44,988 nucleotides of DNA, from the NCBI RefSeq assembly GCF_900114875.1, contig NZ_FPKW01000027.1:1-44988 (forward strand), read 5' to 3'. Below are positions 9,778-18,379 of the stretch, one piece after another. Position 1 is the stretch's first letter. Each line of letters begins with the position of its first letter. The notes under the pieces are model-generated. The model ran no database searches. It was not told where the DNA came from and worked only from the letters and a program-made list of their open reading frames with translations. The DNA is from Chryseobacterium limigenitum. GTDB taxonomy: Bacteria; Bacteroidota; Bacteroidia; Flavobacteriales; Weeksellaceae. A program made the translations under genes and the position numbers.

Positions 9778-10416
9778 TTATGGCTTTACAATTTGGTAAT
9801 TTTTTCCAAGCACGATATCTGCCTTATGTTTGAATTGACGAATGATTTGATGCTCAATATCCAGAACCTTCTCAACAAAATCACTCTGCTCATCACGGTT
9901 TCTTTTCATTCGATTTTCATGAGTATCCTTATAATTGCGATCGATGAAAATACTGAAATCAAAGTCCTCAATGCTCAATATATAAGTTCCTTCAATAATT
10001 AGAACCTGAACGTCTGCAATATCCACAATTTCCTGAGAAACAGAGTTGTTCTGATAATGCACCAAAGGTTTTTCGATAGAAGAGCTCCCTTTTTTAAAAT
10101 CTTTTATATTTTTTTCAATCAACTCCAACTGAACCTCATGTATTCCGACATTATCAAAACTTTCCTGACGGTTCTCATGATTAGTTTTCGGAGGAAGCTT
10201 AAAGTAATCATCCATCTGGATGACTAAACTTTTTATCCTATTTTCTTCCAAAACCTTTTTCAAAGCAAATGCGGTAACCGATTTTCCACTACCACTTTCT
10301 CCGCATATTCCAACTGCCCATTTTTCAGTGTGATTTTCATTTTGCTTTATAATTCTGTATATATTTTCAGCGGTAGTCAAATGCTTCTCCTCCAAATTAA
10401 TTACATCTCCAATCAT
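9778..10416 (-). CDS. Uridine-kinase-like P-loop kinase
   Basis: 212 residues. Walker A GESGSGKS (residues 39-46), a substrate-site motif MDDYF (about 78-82) and the late HENRMKRNRDEQ segment place it in the uridine kinase/phosphoribulokinase-like family. The usual substrate is uridine, cytidine or a pantothenate/ribulose-type molecule. It lies inside a sugar-uptake operon, 57 bp after the glycosidase and 3 bp before the transporter. It may therefore phosphorylate the monosaccharide released by the glycosidase, a job normally done by PfkB or ROK kinases. That role is inference. Confidence 0.75.
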   Translation of the reverse strand: MIGDVINLEEKHLTTAENIYRIIKQNENHTEKWAVGICGESGSGKSVTAFALKKVLEENRIKSLVIQMDDYFKLPPKTNHENRQESFDNVGIHEVQLELIEKNIKDFKKGSSSIEKPLVHYQNNSVSQEIVDIADVQVLIIEGTYILSIEDFDFSIFIDRNYKDTHENRMKRNRDEQSDFVEKVLDIEHQIIRQFKHKADIVLGKNYQIVKP

Positions 10417-10473
10417 CTCTTAATCTGTTTTAAAAATAAATAGTTTTTGTTTACAATTAATCAATTTTCATCA

Positions 10474-11595
10474 TTATATCTTCATCAAAAGATATCCTGA
10501 CGCTGAAAAGCATAATTGATCTGTTCCTGAAGGAATCAACTGATCCGTAGAATAATATTCTCTGAAACTTGAACCTTTCTCCGTAAGAAGTTTTTCATAC
10601 TGATTGACAATTTTCTCGGAAATTTCATCATACCCTCTTTTTTTCAATCCCAGGCAAAGCCAACCGAGATAAATAGACCACGAACCTCCGTTATGAAATT
10701 GATACGGGTGATTTTTGAAGTCATAGCTGTAGTTATTTTCCAATAAATTCCAATCAGCATCCTTTGGAAATATAATCGGATAAAAAACAGGAAGCATCCA
10801 ATGCCTAAACTCTTCACTCAATTGTTCTAAAAACTCAGTAAAACCATCCATATCTATATCAAATCCCAGAAAGACCGCTAAAGCATTACCCGCAAGATCA
10901 AACCGTTCATCATAGCCGTTGGCATTTAGGGATGCCCATAAGTAAGGTTTTTCTTCAGCTTTCTGATAGGCATTCGGATGATATTTGCTTTCATCAGAAA
11001 TATTCTTTCTGAAATTATTTTCGATCAGTTTTTTTGTTGATTCAGCAAGAGATTTTAGTTTTTCATCTGCATATAATTCCGCTGCATTTTTAAGAGCCCA
11101 ATACCTAAGAATATTATCATACAAAACGTATCCAGACGTGACATATTCGTCTGCCCAATTTCCGCCTAACGGACTGTACAGAAGGCCTCGCTGATTAAAT
11201 TCCCATGTTTTCAGACATGAGAATGCTTGGTATATTTTATCCTTTAAAGTTTCTTTCAATACCTCATCTTTAGAATATGTAATATATTCGCAAGCTCCAA
11301 TAATCCACCAGATGGTTGCATCTGTTCTCCCGACAAGCGTCCCATAACTTGCTTTATCTCCATAAACATTGGAAGGAATCTGTCCGTTCTCCGCCTGATG
11401 ATCTGCAAGGGTTTTTATTGATTTTTCCAAACCATCGACAATCATTGGGTTTTTGATCAAAATGCCGGTAATTCCTGTCATCATAGAATCTCTTGACCAG
11501 ACTCTCGCATAATTGTCTTTCTTTTCAGAAGATGCAAGAATCCCCTGATCTGAAATTGCATTTTCTATAACTTTTAAGGCTTTTTCTGTAAACAT
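10474..11595 (-). CDS. Six-hairpin glycosidase, GH100 invertase-like / amylo-alpha-1,6-glucosidase type
   Basis: 373 residues from ATG 11595; a longer TTG start at 11631 lies within an mRNA hairpin and is less likely. There is no signal peptide, so it is cytoplasmic. Motifs fit an (alpha/alpha)6 barrel: YARVWSRDSMMTG (29-41, with the W-x-RD pair), GRTDATIWWI (89-98), YSPLGGNWADE (140-150), FHNGGSWS (300-307) and SASGYLLMKI at the end. FHNGGSW and the DA-WW motif resemble neutral/alkaline invertases of family GH100; database names are often 'glycogen debranching protein'. It would hydrolyse the imported sugar next to the SLC45-type transporter. Sucrose is the likeliest substrate but is not proven. 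Confidence 0.75.
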   Translation of the reverse strand: MFTEKALKVIENAISDQGILASSEKKDNYARVWSRDSMMTGITGILIKNPMIVDGLEKSIKTLADHQAENGQIPSNVYGDKASYGTLVGRTDATIWWIIGACEYITYSKDEVLKETLKDKIYQAFSCLKTWEFNQRGLLYSPLGGNWADEYVTSGYVLYDNILRYWALKNAAELYADEKLKSLAESTKKLIENNFRKNISDESKYHPNAYQKAEEKPYLWASLNANGYDERFDLAGNALAVFLGFDIDMDGFTEFLEQLSEEFRHWMLPVFYPIIFPKDADWNLLENNYSYDFKNHPYQFHNGGSWSIYLGWLCLGLKKRGYDEISEKIVNQYEKLLTEKGSSFREYYSTDQLIPSGTDQLCFSASGYLLMKI

Positions 11596-11617
11596 ATCAG
11601 TATTGAATATCGTTAAA

Positions 11618-11648
11618 GAAACTAACAGCAAATGATGCCGTTAGTTTC
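11618..11648 (-). promoter_or_regulatory. Intercistronic stem-loop between receptor and glycosidase genes
   Basis: On the minus-strand transcript GAAACTAACGGCA and TGCTGTTAGTTTC form a 13-bp stem with one G-U pair and a 5-nt loop, followed by TTTAACG. It lies 23 nt before the glycosidase start. It may act as a partial terminator or as an mRNA stabiliser that sets a different level for the receptor and the downstream genes. Confidence 0.55.
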
Positions 11649-11703
11649 CGTATAAAATTATTTTAGTTTAAATCAGTAATCATTAAATTATAATGATTCA
11701 TCA

Positions 11704-14121
11704 TTAAAAATCAAACTTTACACTTGCTCCAAAAGTTCTTCCGGTAAGTGTTCTTGCTCTGATGATTCCGTTTGTTCCCTGCAAAGTTCCTTCTTCTGCT
11801 TCTGTGATTGCCAAAGCATTAAAGACATTATTGGCATTTACATTAAGTGTAAGGTTTTTTAGTAATTTGTAAGAAACATAAGGATTTACAATGATATATC
11901 CAGGCATTATCAGTTTGTTACTATCCTGAGTAAATGCTTTTGTAGATCCGACTGCGAAGAAACCAAAGCTTAATTTTTCAATATTCACATTCGGATTAAA
12001 AGAATACATCAGTTTCGGAGTTCTTCTCGGCATATTACCAATAATGGTCTGATCAATTGCGTTTTTAATTTCGGCGTGGGTATAAGTCAATCCGGCTTTG
12101 ATGTCAAAACTTTTATTAATCTTATAGAATCCGTCGAACTCGACTCCAAAAGACTCATATCTATTTTCTGTTCTAAGCTGTGTAGTTGCTTCGTAATTCG
12201 CTTCGATCGTTTTAGCCTGAAACAAAGTTGTATTCAGAAAATAGTTTGAACCTCTTAATTTATACCCTACTTCAATCTGATTCAATTTATTGACTTTCAC
12301 CGCATCCAAAGCTGGATCATCATTATTAGTATAATTGTAGCCTGCAAAAAGAATTCGGTCAGCGGAGGCACTTCCGCCCTGACTTACTCTTGCAAAAACT
12401 GCATTATGTGAATTTAAAGCATAGTTGGCTCCAAAAGAATAACCGAAAATACCGTATTGATAATCTACAGGAACCGTTCCGTTCACGACTTCAACTGCCA
12501 GTTCCGGGGTTTCCAAAGTTCCATTCTGATTAATGTCGATTGCCCTTGTGGTATTTTGTGTTCCTGAAAAACTTCCCGAAACATTTCCGAAATCATATCT
12601 GGCACCAAAATCCAACGTTAATTTTTCAATCGGATTTATTTCCACTTGAGCATGTGGAGCAATGACTGAGTATTTGGTATCATAATTTCTGTTGACTCCC
12701 CCAAAAGCCGGAACACCGTAGTTAAGAAGTCCGTTGTCTGTAATTTTAGTTCCTGTATTACTTACAATATCAACCAATCTGGCGTTGTTATCAGAAACTT
12801 CCATCAGGTAAGTATTCCAGTTCCATGAAATGTTGATGTTTTGAGAACTGTTGTACACACCTGCATTCATTTTCACCTTACTCCATTTTTTGCTGATATT
12901 GATATCACTGAAGAAATTATTAAGATTATTCATTTTGGTGTTGAACAAAACGGTTTTCATATATTTTGCATTGCCATCAACTGCGGTATTTGTTCCTGCA
13001 TATACTGCACTGCCATATCCCGCAACAGATTCTAAAATTTCAGCCTTGCTCCCGACGGAAGCAGGAAAAGGAGCTAAAAACTGACCGTCATTTGCAGCAT
13101 ATTTTGCCTTTGCATCCAGTTTCCAGCCGGAACCGAAGTCATAATTAAATTCAGCTCCAACGGTTTTAGATACTGAATGCATTCCGTCACGGATATCACT
13201 TTTTAATATTTGTCCGTTTGCACCAAGTGTAACATCATTTTTAAAATTGGAAGACTGCAAAGCACCAGTTAAAATATCATAATTATTTAAAGAGCTGTAA
13301 TCCGGATTTGAATCTGATCCTGAAACAGCGATAGGCATCGGCATATAAGCTACTGTACGATCGTCCAAATATTTACCATATATTCTAATATTTCCTTTTT
13401 CAAATTTCTTTAATAAAGATAAACGGAACTGTCCTCCGTTATTAGAAGTATATCCTGTTTTTCTCGGGCCATCCCCACCTCTGTAGAATCCGCCCACACC
13501 GATATAAAAATCTTTGCCAAGCGGTGTTCCATAGTCGATATCTGTCCTGAAATTTTTATAATTCAAGCCTATCTGCTGGGTGATGCTTCCTCCTTCTTTT
13601 TCACCTGTTTTTGTAATAAAATTAATAATACCTGCCGGTGAGTTTGAAGCAAAAACTGATGCGGATCCCCCTCTCAATGCTTCAACACGAGACACGAAAG
13701 AATCAAATCTTGTAAACTGATCCTGAGTTCCAAAAGCTATATCTCCAAACTGCATTACCGGAAGACCGTCTTCCTGAATCAATAAATATCTTGAACCTCC
13801 CGCAGAAACAGGAACCCCTCTCACGGTAATATTTGAATTCCCCTCACCTCCTGAAGATTCTGCACGAATTCCCGGAATTGTTCTAAAGATTTCAGCGGTA
13901 GTTCTTGGAGCTGAATTGATAATATCGGCTGACTTTAACGTGGAAATTGATGTACTTGTTTTAATGGAGGCTTTTGGATTCGAATTTCCTGTGATGACTA
14001 CCTCATCGATCGTTTTACTTCTTGGGGATAACGTGTCGTTTACCACAGACTGAGAAAACATGAATGCTGCCATATTCATCGTCCCGAAAATCAGTAATTT
14101 CTTTATTACCTGTGATTCCAT
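11704..14121 (-). CDS. TonB-dependent outer-membrane receptor (not SusC type)
   Basis: 805 residues. An N-terminal export signal (about 1-23) is followed by a TonB-box-like IDEVVITG (38-45). The plug domain (about 55-175) has ITVRGVPVSAGGSRYLL and VEALRGGSASVFASNSPAG, and the rest is a long beta-barrel ending in TFGASVKFDF with the terminal aromatic residue. It has no carboxypeptidase-like N-terminal extension and no SusD partner gene, so it is a classical TonB receptor. It is the first gene of the operon with the glycosidase, kinase and MFS transporter, divergent from the LacI regulator. It probably imports the sugar handled by the operon, as SuxA does in Xanthomonas; the substrate is inference. 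Confidence 0.88.
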   Translation of the reverse strand: MESQVIKKLLIFGTMNMAAFMFSQSVVNDTLSPRSKTIDEVVITGNSNPKASIKTSTSISTLKSADIINSAPRTTAEIFRTIPGIRAESSGGEGNSNITVRGVPVSAGGSRYLLIQEDGLPVMQFGDIAFGTQDQFTRFDSFVSRVEALRGGSASVFASNSPAGIINFITKTGEKEGGSITQQIGLNYKNFRTDIDYGTPLGKDFYIGVGGFYRGGDGPRKTGYTSNNGGQFRLSLLKKFEKGNIRIYGKYLDDRTVAYMPMPIAVSGSDSNPDYSSLNNYDILTGALQSSNFKNDVTLGANGQILKSDIRDGMHSVSKTVGAEFNYDFGSGWKLDAKAKYAANDGQFLAPFPASVGSKAEILESVAGYGSAVYAGTNTAVDGNAKYMKTVLFNTKMNNLNNFFSDINISKKWSKVKMNAGVYNSSQNINISWNWNTYLMEVSDNNARLVDIVSNTGTKITDNGLLNYGVPAFGGVNRNYDTKYSVIAPHAQVEINPIEKLTLDFGARYDFGNVSGSFSGTQNTTRAIDINQNGTLETPELAVEVVNGTVPVDYQYGIFGYSFGANYALNSHNAVFARVSQGGSASADRILFAGYNYTNNDDPALDAVKVNKLNQIEVGYKLRGSNYFLNTTLFQAKTIEANYEATTQLRTENRYESFGVEFDGFYKINKSFDIKAGLTYTHAEIKNAIDQTIIGNMPRRTPKLMYSFNPNVNIEKLSFGFFAVGSTKAFTQDSNKLIMPGYIIVNPYVSYKLLKNLTLNVNANNVFNALAITEAEEGTLQGTNGIIRARTLTGRTFGASVKFDF

Positions 14122-14149
14122 AATTTTTTTGAGTTTTTTTGTTATGTCT

Positions 14150-14176
14150 CAAAAGTATTTTTTTTAAGACATCAAA
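14150..14176 (-). promoter_or_regulatory. Candidate promoter of the receptor operon
   Basis: Minus-strand -7 box TACTTTTG (14150-14157), 28 nt upstream of the start codon at 14121. A TTTG lies 15 nt further upstream (14173-14176), slightly closer than the usual 17-23 nt, which may mean a weak, activator-dependent promoter. Confidence 0.45.
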
Positions 14177-14185
14177 AAAGGTCTT

Positions 14186-14206
14186 TTAACGGATCGTTAA
14201 CGGATC
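14186..14206. repeat. Direct repeat TTAACGGATC, period 11
   Basis: TTAACGGATC occurs at 14186-14195 and again at 14197-14206, one helical turn apart. It sits just upstream of the receptor-operon promoter and next to the LacI-type operator, so it may be an activator or second regulator site. Confidence 0.5.
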
Positions 14207-14214
14207 AAGAATAT

Positions 14215-14236
14215 CAAACGTTTGCGCAAACGTTTG
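14215..14236. promoter_or_regulatory. LacI-family operator (double palindrome)
   Basis: Two copies of the palindrome CAAACGTTTG separated by CG make a perfect 22-bp dyad with a central CG. Its form (AAACGTTT core) is typical of LacI/GalR-family operators. It lies in the divergent region between the TonB receptor operon and the LacI-type gene, about 70 bp upstream of the predicted receptor transcription start and 114 bp before the regulator. Confidence 0.75.
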
Positions 14237-14349
14237 CGGTTGATAACTTTTATTAAAATTAACTTTTATTTAACAATTAAACCTTGCTTATTTAACAAAA
14301 ATTAACAAAAATAAATTCGAAAAATATCCTTAATTTCTCCAGATAATTG

Positions 14350-15336
14350 ATGCGACAACTCCAAATGAGAAGAACTACCCTAAAAGACCTTGCTGAAATG
14401 CTTCAAATCAGTACATCCACAGTTTCAAGAGCTCTAAAGGATCATCCCGACATCAGCAGTGCCGTGAAAATGAAAGTAAAAGAGGCCGCGGAAACCTTTA
14501 ATTACGTTCCGAATGATTTTGCTGTTAATTTCAGGAAGAAATCCTCAAAAGTTATTGGTCTTATTGTTCCTGAAATAACAATGTTCTTCATTCCATCGAT
14601 TATCAAAGGTATTTCGTCAGTACTTAACAAGGAAGGCTACCATTTTTTCATATTATCATCGAATGATTCTTTTGAAACTGAAAAGGAACATATAGAAACA
14701 TGTATTAATTCAAGAGTAGATGGTATTTTAATTTCCCTGACCAACGAAACTAAAGATTGCGACCATTTAAAAAAATTGAAGGAGATGGAGATCCCAACCA
14801 TCATTTTTGACAAAACCGTTCCTCAAAACATTTTTGAATCTGTCATTTTTGATAATATTAAAAATGCCGAATTATGTGCTGAAAAATTAATCGATCAGGG
14901 ATGCAAAAACATATTGGCCATATTTGGTGACGAAAATTTAGAAATTACACAAAGCAGGCTGATATCGTTTAAAAGTAGCATAAATCAAGTCCCTGAAATC
15001 AATCTGAGTATCATATTTTGTAAATCTGCCAATCTGGTAAAAGAAAAATTAGACCTACTATTGGATGATGATTCTATCGATGGTTTTTTTGCCATGAGTG
15101 ATGAAACACTGATGGGTTTACACAGCTCATTGATTAAAAGAAGCCTGAACAATACCAACAGAAAAGTGGTTGCAATAAGTGAAGGAACTTTACCAAAATA
15201 TCTTGATGAAACATACGAATATCAAATAAATGATGGATATGAAATGGGAACTTTTGCTGCGATACAATTACTGACTTCGATAAAAAAAGAAGCATCGGGA
15301 ACTCATGAAACTGAAACTGCAATACACCAAATTTAG
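14350..15336 (+). CDS. LacI-family transcriptional regulator
   Basis: 328 residues from ATG 14350; a further ATG at 14365 (MRRTTLKD) is also possible, and the TTG at 14347 is less likely. The N-terminal HTH (TTLKDLAEMLQIS, then TSTVSRALKDHPDIS) is the LacI DNA-binding domain. It is followed by a periplasmic-binding-like effector domain (KVIGLIVPEITMFFIPSII, SRVDGILISLTNE, IDGFFAMSDETLMGL). The C-terminal tail is short for the family. It should bind the adjacent CAAACGTTTG palindromes and control the divergent sugar operon. Since the operator lies upstream of the predicted promoter, it could be activator or autorepressor rather than a simple roadblock repressor. Confidence 0.9.
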   Translation: MRQLQMRRTTLKDLAEMLQISTSTVSRALKDHPDISSAVKMKVKEAAETFNYVPNDFAVNFRKKSSKVIGLIVPEITMFFIPSIIKGISSVLNKEGYHFFILSSNDSFETEKEHIETCINSRVDGILISLTNETKDCDHLKKLKEMEIPTIIFDKTVPQNIFESVIFDNIKNAELCAEKLIDQGCKNILAIFGDENLEITQSRLISFKSSINQVPEINLSIIFCKSANLVKEKLDLLLDDDSIDGFFAMSDETLMGLHSSLIKRSLNNTNRKVVAISEGTLPKYLDETYEYQINDGYEMGTFAAIQLLTSIKKEASGTHETETAIHQI

Positions 15337-15358
15337 CTTGCATACTAATAAGAAATTT

Positions 15359-16225
15359 TTACTTGATTTTCTTTTCTAGAATTTTTATTTGTTCTTTTAG
15401 AAGCTCAATCTCTTTTTGCTGTTCTTGAATTGCTTTTGTAAGGATTACTGTCATTTCTGCATAGTTTACACCCAATGTTTTTATTTCATCATTAGCTGTA
15501 GTTACAAGTTCAGGCATTGTGACTTTTATCTCCTGCGCAATAAATCCCACTTTTCTATCCTTACCTAATTCTTCATTTTTATATCTGTAGTTGATTGTAC
15601 GAAGATTTAAAACTTCTTTCAAACCGTAAGGATTATCTGTAATATCTTTTTTAATTCTTATATCAGAAGGTGTTATTGTACCCGAAGCAAGAATATTCCC
15701 AATAACATGAAGCTTTTCAGTGGGAGATGTTGTTCCTACTCCTAATCTTCCTGAACGTGTAAGAGATAGTATGTTTGCAATAGATGTACCAGCATTATCA
15801 GATACTGTTTGAAAATTTAAGAATGGTTCGGTAGCGTTTTGAGTATAGTTGATTTTTAAGACTCTGCTTCCAATTGGTGCATTAACATTTTCAAGATAAA
15901 GACCAGGTCCGGAAAATCCAGCAGCTACAGCATTACCCGTAATGGCTATTCCTGAAATAAAACTATTTGTTATCCCACTTGCTGTGTTAAGTTCAGTAAT
16001 ATGTAGCTGTTGTTTAGGTAAAATAGTCCCCATTCCAACGTAACCGTTATTTAGCATAATAAGGTCATTTGATTGCTGTGCTGCATTTGGAACTCCAGTG
16101 GCAGGATTGTCTTTCGCTCCATCTATATGAAAGATACCCTGCGGATTTTGGGTATGAATACCTACTTGCGTAAAAGCGGAACCAAAACAAAAAATTGTAA
16201 ATAAAATAATTAATTTTTTTTTCAT
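15359..16225 (-). CDS. Secreted protein with endosialidase-type intramolecular chaperone (S74) domain
   Basis: 288 residues with signal peptide MKKKLIILFTIFCFGSAFTQ. The middle is a beta-rich 'GVGTTSPTEKLHV' region as in phage-tail-fibre-like surface proteins of Bacteroidota. From about 185 there is a Peptidase_S74 domain: SDIRIK carries the conserved Ser187 and Lys192 of the self-cleavage dyad, followed by LKEVLNLRTINYRYK and VGFIAQEI. The last 27 residues form a coiled coil (QEQQKEIELLKEQIKILEKK), consistent with trimer formation. It converges on the LacI gene (22 bp apart) and appears monocistronic. Its substrate or ligand is unknown. Confidence 0.85.
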   Translation of the reverse strand: MKKKLIILFTIFCFGSAFTQVGIHTQNPQGIFHIDGAKDNPATGVPNAAQQSNDLIMLNNGYVGMGTILPKQQLHITELNTASGITNSFISGIAITGNAVAAGFSGPGLYLENVNAPIGSRVLKINYTQNATEPFLNFQTVSDNAGTSIANILSLTRSGRLGVGTTSPTEKLHVIGNILASGTITPSDIRIKKDITDNPYGLKEVLNLRTINYRYKNEELGKDRKVGFIAQEIKVTMPELVTTANDEIKTLGVNYAEMTVILTKAIQEQQKEIELLKEQIKILEKKIK

Positions 16226-16276
16226 TGTTTTTGATTTTTTTTGAGATTAAACTTGATTTGTGTATTTATAATCATT

Positions 16277-16296
16277 TTACATATTAAAATATGTAA
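16277..16296. promoter_or_regulatory. 20-bp palindrome upstream of the S74-domain gene
   Basis: TTACATATT-AA-AATATGTAA is a perfect inverted repeat centred about 60 bp upstream of the start at 16225. It is a plausible operator; AT-richness makes a chance origin possible. Confidence 0.35.
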
Positions 16297-16747
16297 ATAT
16301 AGAATATTTTCGTTAAAATATTGTTAATTTAATGAAAACGTTACATAACATTCACCTATATACTAATCTTTTTAGTCATATTTGAAGCCCAACTAATCTC
16401 TCAAATAAATATTTTCATACATCAATACATAAAATAGTTCTAAATAAGATTCTTTAACAACTAAACATTCATAAAGTGAAAAAAACGGGATTTTTTTGTC
16501 TAACTTTTTTCTAATTTTCTAAGCAATAGCATTAAGAATGAAATAAAACTTTTTCAACACAAAAATTCTAATCAACTCTGAAAAGATATATAATCAGATC
16601 ATGGTTTAGATATAACAGACGTTTAGCGTATAAACTCAGCTTTTTTTTCGCGGTTTCTTTCTTTTACATATTTAGACATAAAAGCACTGTGGTATTTTAT
16701 TTTATCCTGACCACAATCATAATGCCTTGATCGTTATATTCAAAACC

Positions 16748-16798
16748 ACATACAGTATATTGATAACTTTTCTTAAAGATTGTCAGTATACTGTATGT
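16748..16798 (+). other. Long hairpin in the intergenic region
   Basis: ACATACAGTATATTGATAA (16748-16766) and TTGTCAGTATACTGTATGT (16780-16798) pair over 19 positions with a 13-nt loop. The only two non-Watson-Crick pairs are G-U when read as + strand RNA but A-C on the other strand, so the structure is best kept in a + strand transcript. No U-run follows, so it is not a standard terminator. It could be a leader or small-RNA element. Confidence 0.5.
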
Positions 16799-16981
16799 AT
16801 CTCTAAATTCCGATACTCCAATTTTGGTCTTCTACAGAAATTGTAAAACAATCATAGATATTCATTTTTCAGTAATACATCAACATAAAACAATATACAA
16901 TACCATAACCAACCATTAAAATTGTTTTCACTAAAATTTTACACTTATATTTAGTTATCATTATTTATTCCGTATTATCTA

Positions 16982-17001
16982 ACTAAAATCGTTATTTTAG
17001 T
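16982..17001. promoter_or_regulatory. Dyad upstream of the sigma-54 regulator gene
   Basis: ACTAAAAT-N4-ATTTTAGT ends 22 bp before the ATG at 17024. The position fits an operator over the promoter or in the leader of the regulatory operon. Confidence 0.4.
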
Positions 17002-17023
17002 AGTAAATTAAAAACTAAAACCA

Positions 17024-18379
17024 ATGGGGACTTGCAAAATTTTCATAGTTGACGATGACCCTTTTTTCGGAGAAATGTTAAAATACCATCTCCAGCTAAA
17101 TCCTGACTATGAAGTCCAACTTTTTAACACGGCAAAGAATTGTCTCTCAGGACTTTTTCTTAACCCTGATATTATCTGTATTGATTTTGGACTTCCGGAT
17201 ATTCAAGGTGATGAGCTTTTTAAGCAGATCAAACATCTGTATCCTGATCTTCCCATCATAATTATCAGCGGACAGGAAAATATAGAAGTGGCCATCAATT
17301 TTCTAAAACAGGGAGCAAAAGATTATATCGTAAAAAATGAGCACACAAAAGAACTCCTGTGGAGTTCCATTATCAGGCTGAAAGAAAATATATCGCTGAA
17401 ACAGGAGGTAGAAGACCTGAAAGATGAACTTGAAAAAAAATACACTTTTGAGAACACCATCATTGGACAAAGCGAATCTATAAAGGGTATATTCTCAAAA
17501 ATAAACAAAGCGTTAAAATCCAGTATCAATGTTTCAATTACCGGAGAAACGGGTACAGGAAAAGAAGTGGTAGCGAAAGCCATTCATTATAATTCACCCA
17601 GAAAGAACAAGCCTTTTGTAGCGGTGAATATGGCTGCTATTCCTAAAGAACTTGTAGAAAGCGAATTTTTCGGTCATGAAAAAGGGGCATTTACAGGAGC
17701 TGCGGAAAGAGCTTCCGGAAAGTTTGAGCAGGCTAATGGAGGAACCATTTTTTTGGATGAGATCGCAGAGCTTGATCTCAACATCCAAAGTAAGCTCCTC
17801 CGCGCTCTACAGGAAAGAGAAATTACAAGAGTAGGTGGAAACCAGAAAATAAAGCTGGATGTAAGAGTGATTACAGCAACCCATAAAAATCTCGCACAGG
17901 AAGTAAAAAAGGGTACTTTCCGGGAGGATCTGTATTACAGAATTATAGGCCTCCCTATTGAACTCCCTCCCTTAAGGGAAAGAGAACAGGATACTTTAAT
18001 TCTTGCCAGACATTTCATAGAGCTATTTTCAAAGGAAAATAAAATAAAACCTTTGGGATTATCTGTTGATGCTAAAAAAAAACTTCTCGCTTATAGTTTC
18101 CCCGGAAATGTGAGAGAATTGAAATCTATCATTGATCTGGCCTGTGTAATGTCTGATAATCCTGAGATAACGGCAGAAGACATTAGTTTTTATACCCTTG
18201 AAAAAGATTCAGACTCTTTTCTCGACGGGCAAAAAACATTAAAACAATATACTACAGATATCATCCTCCACTTCCTGAAAAAAAACAATAATGATGTGAT
18301 TAAAACATCAAAGGCTCTGGATATAGGCAAATCAACCATTTATAATCTTATTAACAATGTTGAAATAAAAAAATACTAG
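17024..18379 (+). CDS. Sigma-54-dependent response regulator (NtrC family)
   Basis: 451 residues. The receiver domain (1-120) has the acidic VDDD pocket, the phospho-acceptor Asp54 (ICIDFGLPD) and Lys104 (YIVKN). The AAA+ domain (about 145-380) has Walker A GETGTGKE (174-181), the sigma-54-contacting loop GAFTGA (221-226) and Walker B FLDE (243-246). A Fis-type HTH closes the protein (about 405-451, KTSKALDIGKSTIYNLIN). All key residues are intact, so it should activate sigma-54 promoters on phosphorylation. It is the first gene of a packed operon with a FIST sensor (stop and start adjacent) and a hybrid kinase, and it lies upstream of an exopolysaccharide cluster on the same strand, its likely target. 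Confidence 0.93.
   Translation: MGTCKIFIVDDDPFFGEMLKYHLQLNPDYEVQLFNTAKNCLSGLFLNPDIICIDFGLPDIQGDELFKQIKHLYPDLPIIIISGQENIEVAINFLKQGAKDYIVKNEHTKELLWSSIIRLKENISLKQEVEDLKDELEKKYTFENTIIGQSESIKGIFSKINKALKSSINVSITGETGTGKEVVAKAIHYNSPRKNKPFVAVNMAAIPKELVESEFFGHEKGAFTGAAERASGKFEQANGGTIFLDEIAELDLNIQSKLLRALQEREITRVGGNQKIKLDVRVITATHKNLAQEVKKGTFREDLYYRIIGLPIELPPLREREQDTLILARHFIELFSKENKIKPLGLSVDAKKKLLAYSFPGNVRELKSIIDLACVMSDNPEITAEDISFYTLEKDSDSFLDGQKTLKQYTTDIILHFLKKNNNDVIKTSKALDIGKSTIYNLINNVEIKKY

Larger units (their letters stand above)
16226..17023. other. Gene-free 800-bp intergenic region with dyads
   Basis: No ORF of credible size or coding character is visible on either strand. The region is very AT-rich. 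It holds a 20-bp palindrome (16277), a long G-U-tolerant hairpin (16748-16798) and a dyad before the sigma-54 regulator gene (16982), listed separately. It separates two divergent genes, so it carries both promoters. No clear TAnnTTTG box was found for either gene. Confidence 0.5.

Noticed and set aside
10474..11631. TTG start at 11631 for the glycosidase
   Set aside because: It would place the intercistronic stem-loop inside the coding sequence and add a tail not resembling the family; ATG 11595 is better.
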